Assembly (NCBI GenBank): GCA_011799875.1
Contig: CM022302.1
Span: 186,426,942-186,490,941 of the forward strand
Source of the DNA: Thinopyrum elongatum
Taxonomy: Eukaryota > Streptophyta > Magnoliopsida > Poales > Poaceae
Length of the DNA: 64,000 nucleotides
Reading direction: 5' to 3'
Of the stretch, positions 1-10,540 are shown one piece after another. Under the pieces are notes generated by a model, which worked only from the letters and a program-made list of their open reading frames with translations, had not been told where the DNA came from and ran no database searches. Position 1 is the first letter of the stretch, and each line of letters opens with the position of its first letter. The translations under genes and the position numbers were made by a program.

Positions 1-471
1 TGGGCCGGCTGGTGGCTTTGCCAGGTAAGTTTGTTTTCCCTTTTATTTCTGTTTTCTTTATTTCTGCAAGTTTGTGGCTTTTCTAAAAATACCTAGGCAC
101 TTTCAAAAATCACCAAACTGCTCATGCCCACTGTATAGAGTATATCCAACATGGAACATTTCAGTTTGGGATTATTTGGACATTTAAAATATTTACTAGC
201 ATTTAAATGCCCAAATGCAAGTTACATATGATTTAATTCAATGACCTTATGATGACCTAGAAAAATGTGAACCAGTTTTGGCAGAGGTTCTAATCCAAGA
301 CAAAAATGATGGACATTTTAGAAGGGCATTTCAGGTTCATTGAAAAAGATTTTAGTAAACCCTAGTTGTTTCCAGGGGGGTGCTGGGGGTTCTATCATCC
401 CCATTTCAAGTTTCTAGAAAAGTTTAAACATGATGCAACACTCTAATGCATGAACTAGCTAGGGTGTGACA
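1..471 (-). repeat. 3' LTR of the chromovirus (partial, window edge)
   Basis: This segment aligns without gaps to 10070-10540. I count three substitutions in 471 bases (134 T/G, 294 T/C, 416 A/G), 0.64 percent, or about 0.25 My at 1.3e-8 per site per year. It ends GGGTGTGACA at 471, the inverted counterpart of the TGTCA start of the other LTR at 6496. Confidence 0.95.
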
Positions 472-3400
472 ACTCACCCCCACTCAAAAGAATCTCGTCC
501 TGAGATTTAGGATCCTCTGGGAAGAAGGTGGGGTACTCAAGTCGAAGACGATCCTCCCTTTCCCAAGTAGCTTCTTTCTCGGAATGGTGTGACCATTGAA
601 CCTTGAGAAACTTGATATTCTGGCATCGAGTGGTACGTTCGGCTTGGTCAAGGATACGAACGGGATATTCTCGATATGTGAGATTATCTTGGAGATCAAG
701 CGTTTTGTGGTCCACTTCACGGATAGGATCCGAGAAGCAACGCCTGAGTTGAGAAACGTGGAAGACATCATGAACTCTGGAGAGATGCGGAGGTAGTTCC
801 AAATGGTAGGCAACTTCTCCTCGTTTGGCAAGAATGCGAAAGGGTCCAATATAACGAGGAGCCAATTTACCCTTGATACCGAATCGATGGGTTCCCTTCA
901 AAGGAGTAACCCGAAGGTAAGCCTTCTCGCCAACTTCATAAGTCATGAGCTTATGTTTGCGGTCATATTGGCTCTTTTGACGAGATTGGGCTGTTTTCAA
1001 TTTCTCACGAATAATGCGAACCTGCTCTTCTGCTTCCTGAATCATATCCGGGCCAAAGAGTTGTCTTTCCCCGGTTTCTGACCAGTTAAGAGGCGTTCGG
1101 CATTTTCGTCCATAGAGAACTTCGAAAGGGGCTTTGCCCAAGCTAGCTTGATAACTATTGTTATAAGCAAATTCGGCGAATGGAAGACATTTCTCCCAAC
1201 CCATACCGAAAGAGATGACAGAAGCTCGGACCATATCTTCCAGAATTTGATTGACTCATTCTACTTGACCACTTGATTGAGGGTGGAAGGCGGTGCTAAA
1301 GGAGAGACGAGTTCCCATAGCATTTTGGAAACTTTCCCAAAATCGAGAGGTGAAAATACTTCCACGGTCTGAGTTAATCTCCAATGGAACACCATGAAGA
1401 GACACTATTCGGGAGATGTACAAGTCAGCTAGCTGGCTAGCGGTTATACTCTCACGAACAGGTAGAAAGTGGGCTACTTTGGAAAGACGATCGACAATGA
1501 CAAAGATAGCATTATTCCCTCTCTTGGTCCTGGGAAACCCGGTAATGAAATCCATACCGATTTTATCCCATTTCCATTCAGGAATAGCCAAAGCTTGAAG
1601 GGTGCCAGTAGGCCGTTGATGCTCTGCTTTAACACAACGACAGACATCGCAATTAGCAATATATTGAGCGATTTCTCTCTTCATCCTAGTCCACCAAAAC
1701 CTCTGGCGTAGGTCTTGATACATTTTAGTACTACCAGGATGAATGGTGAGAGGGGATTCATGAGCTTCCTTAAGGTTCAATTGCCGTAGCTGTTGTTTCT
1801 TGGGAACCACTAGGCGGTTCTCGAAGAAGACAACACCTCGCTCATCCATGGAGAAACACTTAGCAGCTCCGCTAGCAATGTTCTCCTGGATGCGGAATAT
1901 GCCCTTATCACGCTTCTGGGCAGCTATGATTTGATCCGTAAGGTTAGGTTTTGCCACCAGGGTGGATAGGAATCCTCGAGGAACAATGTGAAGGTTAAGC
2001 TTACGGAATTCCTCGTGGAGAAGTGGTTGACTTTGTTGTAACATCAAGTTGTTACAATAAGATTTATGACTTAGCGCATCAGCCATGACATTGGCTTTGC
2101 CCGGGGTGTAAGTTATTCCTAAGTCGTAATCCGTGATCAACTCGACCCAACGTCTTTGCCTGAGATTCAAATCCGGTTGGGTGAAGATGTATTTCAGACT
2201 TTGGTGATCGGTGTAAATTTCGCAATGATTACCGAGAAGGTAATGTCGCCATGTTTTGAGTGCATGGACCACAGCTGCAAGCTCTAGATCATGTGTGGGA
2301 TAATTATCCTCATGTGGACGCAACTGTCGAGAAGCGTAGGCAATCACATGACGATCTTGCATGAGTATGCAACCTAGTCCTTGTCGCGAGGCATCGCAAT
2401 AGATAACAAAGTCCTTAGAAAAATCTGGTGGCACAAGTATGGGAGCAGATGTCAGGCGTCTTTTTAGTTCCTGAAAGCTGAACTCGCACTGTGGGGTCCA
2501 CTCGAACTTTTTATCTTTCTTGAGAAGTTCAGTTAGAGGTTTAGCAACCTTGGAGAAATTCTCGACGAAGCGGCGACAGTAGCTCGCTAAGCCAAGGAAA
2601 CTCCGAACTTGCTTGACCGTTTCAGGTGGAGTCCAATCAAGGACGGCTTGAACTCGCTCGGGATTGACAGCAATACCCTTACCAGAGATTACGTGGCCTA
2701 GATAGGTCACTTCTGGCAACCAAAATTCACACTTGGAGAATTTGGCATAAAGGCGATGCTCTCGAAGTTTCATCAATACTAGCCTTAGATGCTCGGCATG
2801 TTCTTCCTCATTCTTGGAGTAGATGAGTATATCATCGAGGTATACCACGACGAATTTATCCAAATACTCCATGAAGATCGAGTTCATTAACCGAGAGAAA
2901 ATGGCTGGAGCATTGGTTAAACCGAAGGACATGACGGTGTACTCGTATTGGCCATAACGAGTAACAAAGGCCGTTTTAGGAATGTCCCCGTTCTTGATTT
3001 TGATTTGATGGTATCCCAACCTCAAATCCATTTTGGAAAAGACTGAGGATCCTGCGAGCTGATCATACAGATCGTTGATCCTGGGGAGCGGATACTTGTT
3101 CTTGATAGTGACCAAGTTGACAAGTCGGTAATCTACAACCATCCGATCCGTTCCATCCTTCTTCTTGACGAAGAGGAAGGGGCAAGCCCATGGAGAAGAA
3201 CTAGGACGGATGAATCCCTTTTCCAAGGACTCATCGAGTTGTTTCTTAAGCTCGGCTAGTTCTAGGGGTGCCATCTTATAGGGTCTTCTAGAGATTGGGA
3301 CGATTCCTGGAACAAGGTCTATCACGAACTCGACATCCCTGTCAGGTGGAACACCTGGCAGTTCTTCTGGAAAGACATCCGGGAAGTCACGGACTACTGG

Positions 3401-3550
3401 AATATCTTCAAGGTCTGGAAGAGGGTTGGCATTTAGGGAGTAGAGCTGATGCTTAGACACTCGGGTCAAAACATTGACTGTCTTGCCCGATAGATGGGTG
3501 AGTTGAACAGTTCTAGTAGAGCAATCAATCTTAGCATAATGGGCTAACAT
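455..3550 (-). pseudogene. pol: Chromovirus pol: RT, RNase H, integrase, chromodomain (one internal stop)
   Basis: Encodes the enzymes that copy and integrate the element. Reading downstream on the minus strand: RT with the active-site motif Y-L-D-D (about 2815-2850), RNase H beginning Y-C-D-A-S (about 2370-2402), integrase zinc-binding C-x2-C (about 1629-1656), catalytic Asp in M-D-F (about 1533-1560), second Asp in N-S-D-R-G (about 1352-1382), and the catalytic Glu at 1259-1261. The next codon, 1256-1258, is TGA. The frame stays open after it through the integrase C-terminus and a chromodomain (about 490-700) to a TAG at 455-457. It is in the same frame as gag, so gag-pol was one polyprotein. 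The final stop lies 17 bases inside the 3' LTR, past the polypurine tract. No frameshifts are seen. Confidence 0.93.
472..486 (-). promoter_or_regulatory. Polypurine tract of the chromovirus
   Basis: On the minus strand the purine run GAGTGGGGGTGAG directly precedes the 3' LTR, which begins TGTCACACCC at 471. This is the expected place for the plus-strand DNA primer. The pol reading frame runs through it. Confidence 0.85.
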
Positions 3551-4933
3551 CTAGTCCATACCCAAGATGATGTTTATGTCCGAGGACTTGAGAGCTATTA
3601 GTGATGCAAGGAAGACCAATCTATCAACAAGAATTTCATTTCCATGGCTTACTTGAGAGGTTTGCCATTTAGAACCAGGGGTTTGAATTACCATGGAGGT
3701 GGGCATGTCACAAAATGTGGTGTTGTGCAATCGAGCATAGCTCTCAGAGATAAAAGAATGAGATGCTCCAGTATCAAAAAGAACAGTTGCCGGATGGCAG
3801 TTAACAAGGAGCGTACCAAGGATGATGTTGGGATCCTCATGAGTTTCTTCAACTGAGACATAGTTGACATGGCCACGTGCAGTGGTGGCTGGCTTAGCGT
3901 AATATGTCTTTCCCGCTGGCTTGTCATGACCAACGGACTTTCCGGGCTGATTGGGGTTGTTGTTCTGGGGACACTCGCGTAGGTAGTGACCCGTCTCTCC
4001 ACACTTGAAGCATGTCACAACATTGGGGCGTGGAGCAGCATTAGCAGCGGGGCCACCATAGGCCTTGGGCGGTGCAAACTGCTGATTGGGGCGAGGCGCC
4101 TCAAAGGATGGCCTCAGAGTGAACCTGGGAGGCAGGGCTGTGTTTGGAATCCACACCCGGCGCTTCTGATGTCCAGCACCGGATGAAGAACCAAAGTCAC
4201 GGGAGTGCTTGCGCGAGGCGTCATAGTCAGTCTGACCTATCTCAGCACTGATGGCCTTATTCACTAACTTCTGAAAAGAGGTGCACTCATGCAGACGAAG
4301 ATCACGACGAAGCTCGGGGCTAAGTCCCTTGCGGAACCTTGCCTGCTTCTTGGCGTCGGTGGATACCTCTTCAGGAGCATAACGTGCTAGATTTCCAAAC
4401 TCACGGCTGTATGCATCCACGGTCAGTCTACCTTGGGTGAAATTGCAGAACTCCTCCCTCTTACGATCCATGAGACCTTCCGGGATGTGATGCTGACGGA
4501 AAGCCTCACTGAAATCAGCCCAAGTGGTAATCTGGCCAGCCGGGCACATAGCCTCATAGTTTTCCCACCAAAGGCTAGCAGGGCCTTCGAGGTGATAGGC
4601 AGCGTAGATAACCTTATCAGCTTCGGCTACGTTGGCAGAACGTAGCTTATTGGTGATGCTGCGAAGCCAATCATCCGCATCGAGGGGCTCGACGGAATGA
4701 TGGAATGTCGGTGGGTACAACTTGATAAAGTCATTGATTGACACCAATTCGTTCCTCTGATGACATGCAGTATTCTCCTCAATGCGGGCTAGCAAGCGGT
4801 TGGTCTCACGCTTGTTTCTTTCTGCCTCCAGCATAACTTCGGCCAGAGAAGGCGGGTGAGGCAGATTCCCATCCCTAGCTGCACTGGCTTCACCCTGCTC
4901 CGGGGCAGCGGGGTTGTTGCGGGTATTAACCAT
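3551..4933 (-). pseudogene. gag: Chromovirus gag and protease (ends at an in-frame TAG)
   Basis: Gag forms the virus-like particle and packages the RNA; the protease cuts the polyprotein. The 460-residue product has a retrotransposon gag domain with an aromatic W-W-E-N core in its N-terminal half, a CX2CX4HX4C zinc knuckle (about 3970-4010), and a protease motif D-T-G-A-S (about 3755-3785). The ATG at 4933 is chosen because the family's gag usually opens M-V-N-T-R; an in-frame ATG at 5011 adds 26 residues with no gag similarity. The frame ends in TAG at 3551-3553 directly after I-L-G-M-D, where relatives keep a Trp, and pol continues in the same frame, so TGG to TAG is the likely change. This stop separates gag-protease from RT. 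Confidence 0.92.
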
Positions 4934-5281
4934 CCTAGGAGAGACAAGACAACGGCTTAGACAAGGATGGCAAAATGCTGGCAAGGAAGCGCAGAATGTA
5001 ATGGACGACATGAAATGCTGAGATGTTCATTTGCACGACGTGGTAATATAGAAACTGCCATATATATACCATCGGTCATACACACCGTACATAGTTTAGT
5101 ACAAGCCCAGGCTAAAGTACAACTACGGTGAAAGACGTTACATCTCATCGGAGGCATTCCAAGCTCCTATACATTATTTTTCTACACCTCCGGAACGTGA
5201 TACACACCAAGTCGTATCCCACAAGTCACGCAGGACTGTGGAGAATACAACTGTTACAATACTAGTGAAGCTACTACCAAC
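4934..5281. other. Leader between extra ORF and gag
   Basis: Transcribed leader of the chromovirus. A short 26-residue in-frame extension upstream of the gag ATG is open, but nothing recognisable is encoded. Confidence 0.6.
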
Positions 5282-6055
5282 TCAGACGTCTCCATAGTAA
5301 TCTTCATAGAGATTACCACCATGTCCTGGGAGCTGAACATGATCATCTAGAAACAGTCGGTCCTGTGGAACTTGCGGTCCAAAAGGACTCGGATGTGGCC
5401 TTGGTCCAACAAACGGTGGCAGACGGGGTCCACGGGGAGGAGTGATGCCTCCTACATCACGCCAGTCCATACAATCTGGCAGACCAGACCGCACGGGGTA
5501 CAAGTCCCTCATGTACATATACCCAGCCTGCACGGCGGGTGCAAACCGTGTCAGAGTGGCCCAGTGATCAGAACGAGTGTTGAAGAGCTCCATTCGCAAG
5601 GCACGATTCTCACGGTCCTTGTCCTCAAGCAACTCGGTGGTGGTGCGGAGTAGTGAATCCTCATGGGTAGAATCAGTGTAAAGGGCCTGATAGTACCCTT
5701 GTGCCCCAGGGAGTGATGCTGGCATATAGCGGAAATCAGTGTTCCGAAGCAAGGCAAGTCTAGCTCGCATGACAGTCATCATCGAGTAAGCAGCGTCTTG
5801 CACGGACATCTCGATGGTAACCCCAAGTCCAAAAGAGCAGTGGAGGGGTTTAGTAGCTCCAGGATAGGAAGGGTATATCCTGACTGTGCAAAGGTATTGA
5901 CTTTGATTAAAGTCTCGAAACTGCTCCTCGACGGTATACTCAGGATACCATCGATAGCCTGTCTCGATCATCACTCGGACCAGCATGGCCGTGTGACCAG
6001 GTACATCGAGGCACCGAGTCAGACGAACCACTTGATTCTGGGTGCGAGTGGCCAT
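5282..6055 (-). CDS. Extra ORF upstream of gag in the chromovirus, function unknown
   Basis: A 257-residue ORF with an ATG start and no internal stop lies between the primer-binding site and gag. I do not recognise a domain. It is rich in aromatic residues, with a Tyr-rich stretch near residues 35-60, a probable short coiled coil around residues 140-160 with heptad-like Leu and Glu, and a Pro-, Gly- and Arg-rich tail from about residue 200. It is not part of the gag frame and is separated from the gag ATG by 348 bases. An ORF this long remaining open while gag-pol has gained two stops suggests it was under coding constraint until recently, though 0.25 My is too short to prove it. It might be an accessory protein, or the remnant of a captured host gene. 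Confidence 0.6.
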   Translation of the reverse strand: MATRTQNQVVRLTRCLDVPGHTAMLVRVMIETGYRWYPEYTVEEQFRDFNQSQYLCTVRIYPSYPGATKPLHCSFGLGVTIEMSVQDAAYSMMTVMRARLALLRNTDFRYMPASLPGAQGYYQALYTDSTHEDSLLRTTTELLEDKDRENRALRMELFNTRSDHWATLTRFAPAVQAGYMYMRDLYPVRSGLPDCMDWRDVGGITPPRGPRLPPFVGPRPHPSPFGPQVPQDRLFLDDHVQLPGHGGNLYEDYYGDV

Positions 6056-6478
6056 CTGAAAGCATGCAATAATGCAAAGGCATTAGAATTTTCTAGGAGA
6101 AATCGGACAGCATAACGGCTGTAAATGCTCAGGAAAAGATTTGAGACATTCACAACAGTTTGCAAGCCACTCAACAACATCATATCAAGGTTCTGGTTCA
6201 ACTGACAACATACTAGAAGTAGTAGAAGCTGAACTGAAGCTTGTAACCAACAATCCTATAAGTTACTACGGATTAGTAACACGTGAACCTGATAGAGAGA
6301 AGAGAGCCTAGTCCTTAACCCACGTAGAAAGAGAAGAGGATGACTCAGATAAGAGGGCATAAGGTAAAGGAGTAAAAAGAGCCTTACGTCCCTCCCACAA
6401 TCAATTCCCCTACATATAATTAAAGCATTTCTAGACTCGACATCGACCAGTTTGGCTTAACGAACCTATAGGCAGTCC
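6056..6478. other. 5' leader of the chromovirus, nothing recognised
   Basis: Non-coding sequence between the primer-binding site and the extra ORF. No longer ORF, repeat or structured RNA was recognised. Confidence 0.6.
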
Positions 6479-6492
6479 GGCTCTGATACCAA
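6479..6492 (-). promoter_or_regulatory. Primer-binding site, Met-tRNA type
   Basis: The minus strand reads TTGGTATCAGAGCC, complementary to the 3' end of plant initiator Met tRNA. It begins three bases inside the 5' LTR end at 6496, the normal spacing. Confidence 0.88.
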
Positions 6493-6495
6493 CGC

Positions 6496-9400
6496 TGTCA
6501 GGACCCCGATTCTAAGTCACACCGATCTAGCCTGTAACACCTCATATCACTTTGCGGCCTCACGCACGGTATCCCCACGGGTGTCGCCTTACCATGGCCC
6601 GGGACCGTTTGCGCCTTTTGGCTCACGTATATGATAGTGTTGCTAGCATCCATATGACAGAGAACCCGGGCCGACATGGCTAGTCGTGAACCCAAAGCGG
6701 TGCTAACTTACGGGGACAGGCATACATGAATCAACATCGAGCATGTTGGTCAGCAGCGTGTGAATCCGGGCTGTAGCACTGGGCTAGCAGGACTCCGGGA
6801 ACCCGGGCTGTAGCAGGCTAGGCAGGACTCCGGATATCACCGCGTGACATTTCCTCGAAGGGACAGACACAGGAACGAAGTGAAACACATGCCGGCCAGT
6901 CTAAGTGTTCCGGAGCAGTAGTGCTGGGCTAGCAGGACTCCGGTAAACCGGGCTGTAGCGGACTACCAAGGCTCAGTGGAGACACCAGACTACATTTCCC
7001 CATAAGAGAGGCTGCCAAGGATAAACAACTAGATAGTCGGATCCCACACATACCAAGCATTTCAATCATACACACAATATGCTCGATATGTGTAAATACA
7101 ACATGGCATCACAACAAAACTCTACAACTCAAAGTACTTTATTTAAAGGCTCCGGGGAGCCATACATAACATGTTCATACAGATAGGGGTCACACGACCC
7201 GACACTCAAGTCATACAAACATACAAGCACATGCAGAAGCAACTAGTCTGAGTACAGACACTAGAAAGAAAGAAGGCTTGACGAAGCTTGTCTATCTACA
7301 TAGGCCCTTCACAAGCTCAGGTCACCACCTGGGTGGCAAGTCACTCGTCAACGTCGAGATCTACATAGAACCCATCGGAGGGGGCGGTGTTCTTGTCTGC
7401 AACAATTATTAAAGCAACATGAGTATAAAGGTACTCAGCAAGTCTTACAACAGATCCTAATATACATGCACATTCTCAAGAAGGGTGGTGGAGTTATTGC
7501 AGCAAGCCAGCTTTGACTCTTGGCTACACTATCCTACGAGACACCACTTGAGCAATTAGTTTTCACACACGAGTCCACTAAACACCATCACAATACTCCA
7601 CCGTGGATCCTCCCTCGTAATCCTACGAGAGGGCCATCCGCGGTACTCACACTTATCTTGAGTCTTTTAGTAGTAACCATTAACTTGTCTATGAACTGCA
7701 TAAGTGACCAAGTAGTCCTTTACCGTGGACGCGGCTATTCGAATAGTTTTATACCCTGCAGGGGTGTACTTCGTCACACATGTTTCCACCATTTAGCGTC
7801 TGCACACGACATGTGCTTGGCAGACTTCAAGCGAAAGCCGACGTGGGTGTAGACCACGACCTGACTAACCACACAAGTCTCTAGCCCAGGTTTATCGCCT
7901 ATTCGGGTTCCATCCGCAAGGAAATCCGGCCGGGGTGTCCTCAACGGCCCCAAACGATGTGTGCAGGGTTCCCGAGACACCAAACGGGCGACCCGGTACG
8001 CCGTGCCACGTGCCTACCGCATCACAGCCCACCCCTAAGGTCAGCGCTGCGCACGGCCTCCAGCATACTACAAACACCAGAAACTACTTGCAACTCCTGG
8101 ACAGAGGACGAGAGGGGTCAGTAAGTCGAGCGGGGTCATATTTCAGGGCCCAATGTGTGGTAGTAGCTGAATCTTAAATCACGCATACAGATCTCAGTTC
8201 TTAAGGACGGCCTCAATGAAACAACCCACCATGTACTCCTACATGGCCTCTCATCGATACCTTTACCAAAACATGTTCAACACTTCACTCTCATTACCGA
8301 CACAACCATTCACTCTAGTTCATCACCCTGATGAGCCAGACCTGACACAACTCTAAGCATAGTAGGCATAGCATGGTAGGAAACACAGACATGGCTCAAT
8401 CAACTCCTACACATGCTAGTGGGTTTCATCTAGTTACTGTGGCAATGACAGGTCATGCAGAGGATATGGGTTCAACTACCGCAACACACAGCAGTTTGAA
8501 ATGCGTTGTCTTAATGCAGTAAACAAGAGCAGAAGCGAGAAGATGGGTTTGTATCGAAATGATCAATGGGGTTGCTTGCCTGACAGAGTGGTAGTGGAAT
8601 ACTGCCCTTCAGTTGGATACTCGTGAATATCCTCGGAGGCAGAACCTACCACGAAGAACACATCGAAACACAATCATCACATGGCAATATGCAACAATAT
8701 GATGCATGCTATGACATGGCAAAATGAGTGTGTTTTGGCTAATGCATCTTAGAACAGGTTGGTTTGAGTTCATTTGAATCAAGGATTCAAATGCAAACCC
8801 AAAATAAGAGGTCATATTAGTGCATTAACTTGTTTCATATAATCATCAAGGTTAAAGTGTTCTGACATGCATGAAACCAGTACAGATGGAAAGATTGGAT
8901 TTTTCTGATCCAAATTCATATATAATTTGTTTGATTTGGAGTTACGGTTGAATTACTATGAATTTTTGAAGTTTGTAGTATTTTCTGGAATTTCCTGTAT
9001 AAAATAAATCTAGAAAAATACTTATTGCATCAGCATTGCGTCAGGGTGACGTCAGCAGTTAACGGGGTCGGTCCAGGTCAAACCTGGCCAGTGGGTCCCG
9101 CGTGTTAGTGTCATTAGTCTAACTAATTTTTAGTTAGTCCTAATCCTAAGTTAATTAGCAAACGGGTCCCACCTGTCATAGACCCAGGGGGGTTAAACCC
9201 GCCGACGTTTAGCCGCCGGCGAGGCCAGACGCGGCGGGGCAGTGCGGGATTCGTGCTCCGGCGACCAAAACGGCGGCGGAGCACATCTACGTGATGCGGG
9301 GAGTGAGCCACGTCGAGTGGTGGCAGTGGGTGGAGCTGGGGTGGCCGGAAACGACGCCGGCGACGAGCTGTGCGGCTGCCGAAGTTCGGGCGAGCTCGGG

Positions 9401-10540
9401 CTTGTCGCTAGGGGGCACGGCGAGGTGCGTGGAGTGGTTCTGCGGGCTCCTGCGAGTGCGGCGAAGACGATGGCGTGCTCGGAATCGAGCCAACGTGGCT
9501 GTGGCCATGACGGCGATGTGCAGAGGCAGCGGCGGGTGCGGCCGAGCTCGGTGCAGTCGATGCAGGGCTCGAGAGCGAGAACGGAAAAGATGGGGAGGTA
9601 GCTGAGCTCACGGCGGTCACGACGGAGCAGTCGGCGAGGTCGGGGACGAGCCGGAGCAAGCGGGGCGGCGAAATGGATCTCCGACGACGGGCGTTGAAGA
9701 CGAGGTCGGTGCGGTGGCTTCAGGGCGAACGAGCGCTCGGGGCTCGGTCTGCTCGACGGAGAGGACGGTGGCGGAGCTGCTGGACAGGGTGGGGCGACGA
9801 GGAGGCGACGGTAGCCGCGGTTACGTCAGCGGTGCGGCTACGGCTGTGTCGGCCATGGTGGGGAGAGAGCGAGAGAGAGGCGCAGGGGGGAGAATGAGGT
9901 GTCTAGGGGGTTGAGGCGATGACGTGGAGGACGTCCAGGCGTCCAACGGCTCGAGCGGCAAGCAGCTGGCGCCGTGGCGAGCTCGCGCACGCCGGCGTCA
10001 CCTCCCTGCCTGCCTGGCGGGGACGAAGCAGCTGGCTGGCACGGGCCAGCACAGTGCTGGGCCGCCAGGTGGGCCGGCTGGTGGCTTTGCCAGGTAAGTT
10101 TGTTTTCCCTTTTATTTCTGTTTTCTTTATTTCTGCAAGTTTGTGGCTTTTCTAAAAATACCTAGGCACTTTCAAAAATCACCAAACTGCTCATGCCCAC
10201 TGGATAGAGTATATCCAACATGGAACATTTCAGTTTGGGATTATTTGGACATTTAAAATATTTACTAGCATTTAAATGCCCAAATGCAAGTTACATATGA
10301 TTTAATTCAATGACCTTATGATGACCTAGAAAAATGTGAACCAGTTTTGGCAGAGGTTCTAACCCAAGACAAAAATGATGGACATTTTAGAAGGGCATTT
10401 CAGGTTCATTGAAAAAGATTTTAGTAAACCCTAGTTGTTTCCAGGGGGGTGCTGGGGGTTCTATCATCCCCATTTCAAGTTTCTGGAAAAGTTTAAACAT
10501 GATGCAACACTCTAATGCATGAACTAGCTAGGGTGTGACA
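6496..10540 (-). repeat. 5' LTR of the chromovirus (about 4.05 kb)
   Basis: Bounded by TGTCAGGACC at 6496 and GGGTGTGACA at 10540, the inverted TGTCA/TGACA termini. It is unusually long. Near the U5 end, direct repeats alternate GGGCTGTAGC (6768, 6805, 6950) with a unit ending CAGGACTCCGG (about 6798, 6833, 6943). A GC-rich block occupies about 9190-10069. The several ORFs found here on both strands look like by-products of GC-rich composition and are not called as genes. Confidence 0.92.
9190..10069. other. GC-rich block inside the chromovirus LTR
   Basis: The LTR on either side is AT-rich, but this stretch is dense in CGG, GCG and CGAC words and resembles the composition of a grass first exon or CpG-rich promoter. 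No domain is seen in any of the six frames. Confidence 0.55.

Larger units (their letters stand above)
1..10540 (-). mobile_element. Tekay/Del-type chromovirus (Ty3/Gypsy LTR retrotransposon), 3' LTR cut by window edge
   Basis: The element reads right to left: 5' LTR 6496-10540, primer-binding site, an extra ORF, gag, protease, RT, RNase H, integrase with C-terminal chromodomain, polypurine tract, and the last-inserted 471 bases of the 3' LTR at the window start. The chromodomain, the Met-tRNA-type primer site and the very long LTR place it in the Tekay/Del clade of chromoviruses. The right flank begins CACAA at 10541; the matching left target duplication lies outside the window. The element sits inside the Tat-like element at 10541-17965, so it is the younger of the two. 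Only two in-frame nonsense codons interrupt a 4.5 kb reading frame, which fits the low LTR divergence. Confidence 0.93.

Noticed and set aside
9123..10165. Several overlapping ORFs of 60-120 codons on both strands
   Set aside because: They lie in the GC-rich part of the chromovirus LTR, where stop codons are rare; no domain, no consistent strand, and low-complexity Arg/Ala/Ser products.
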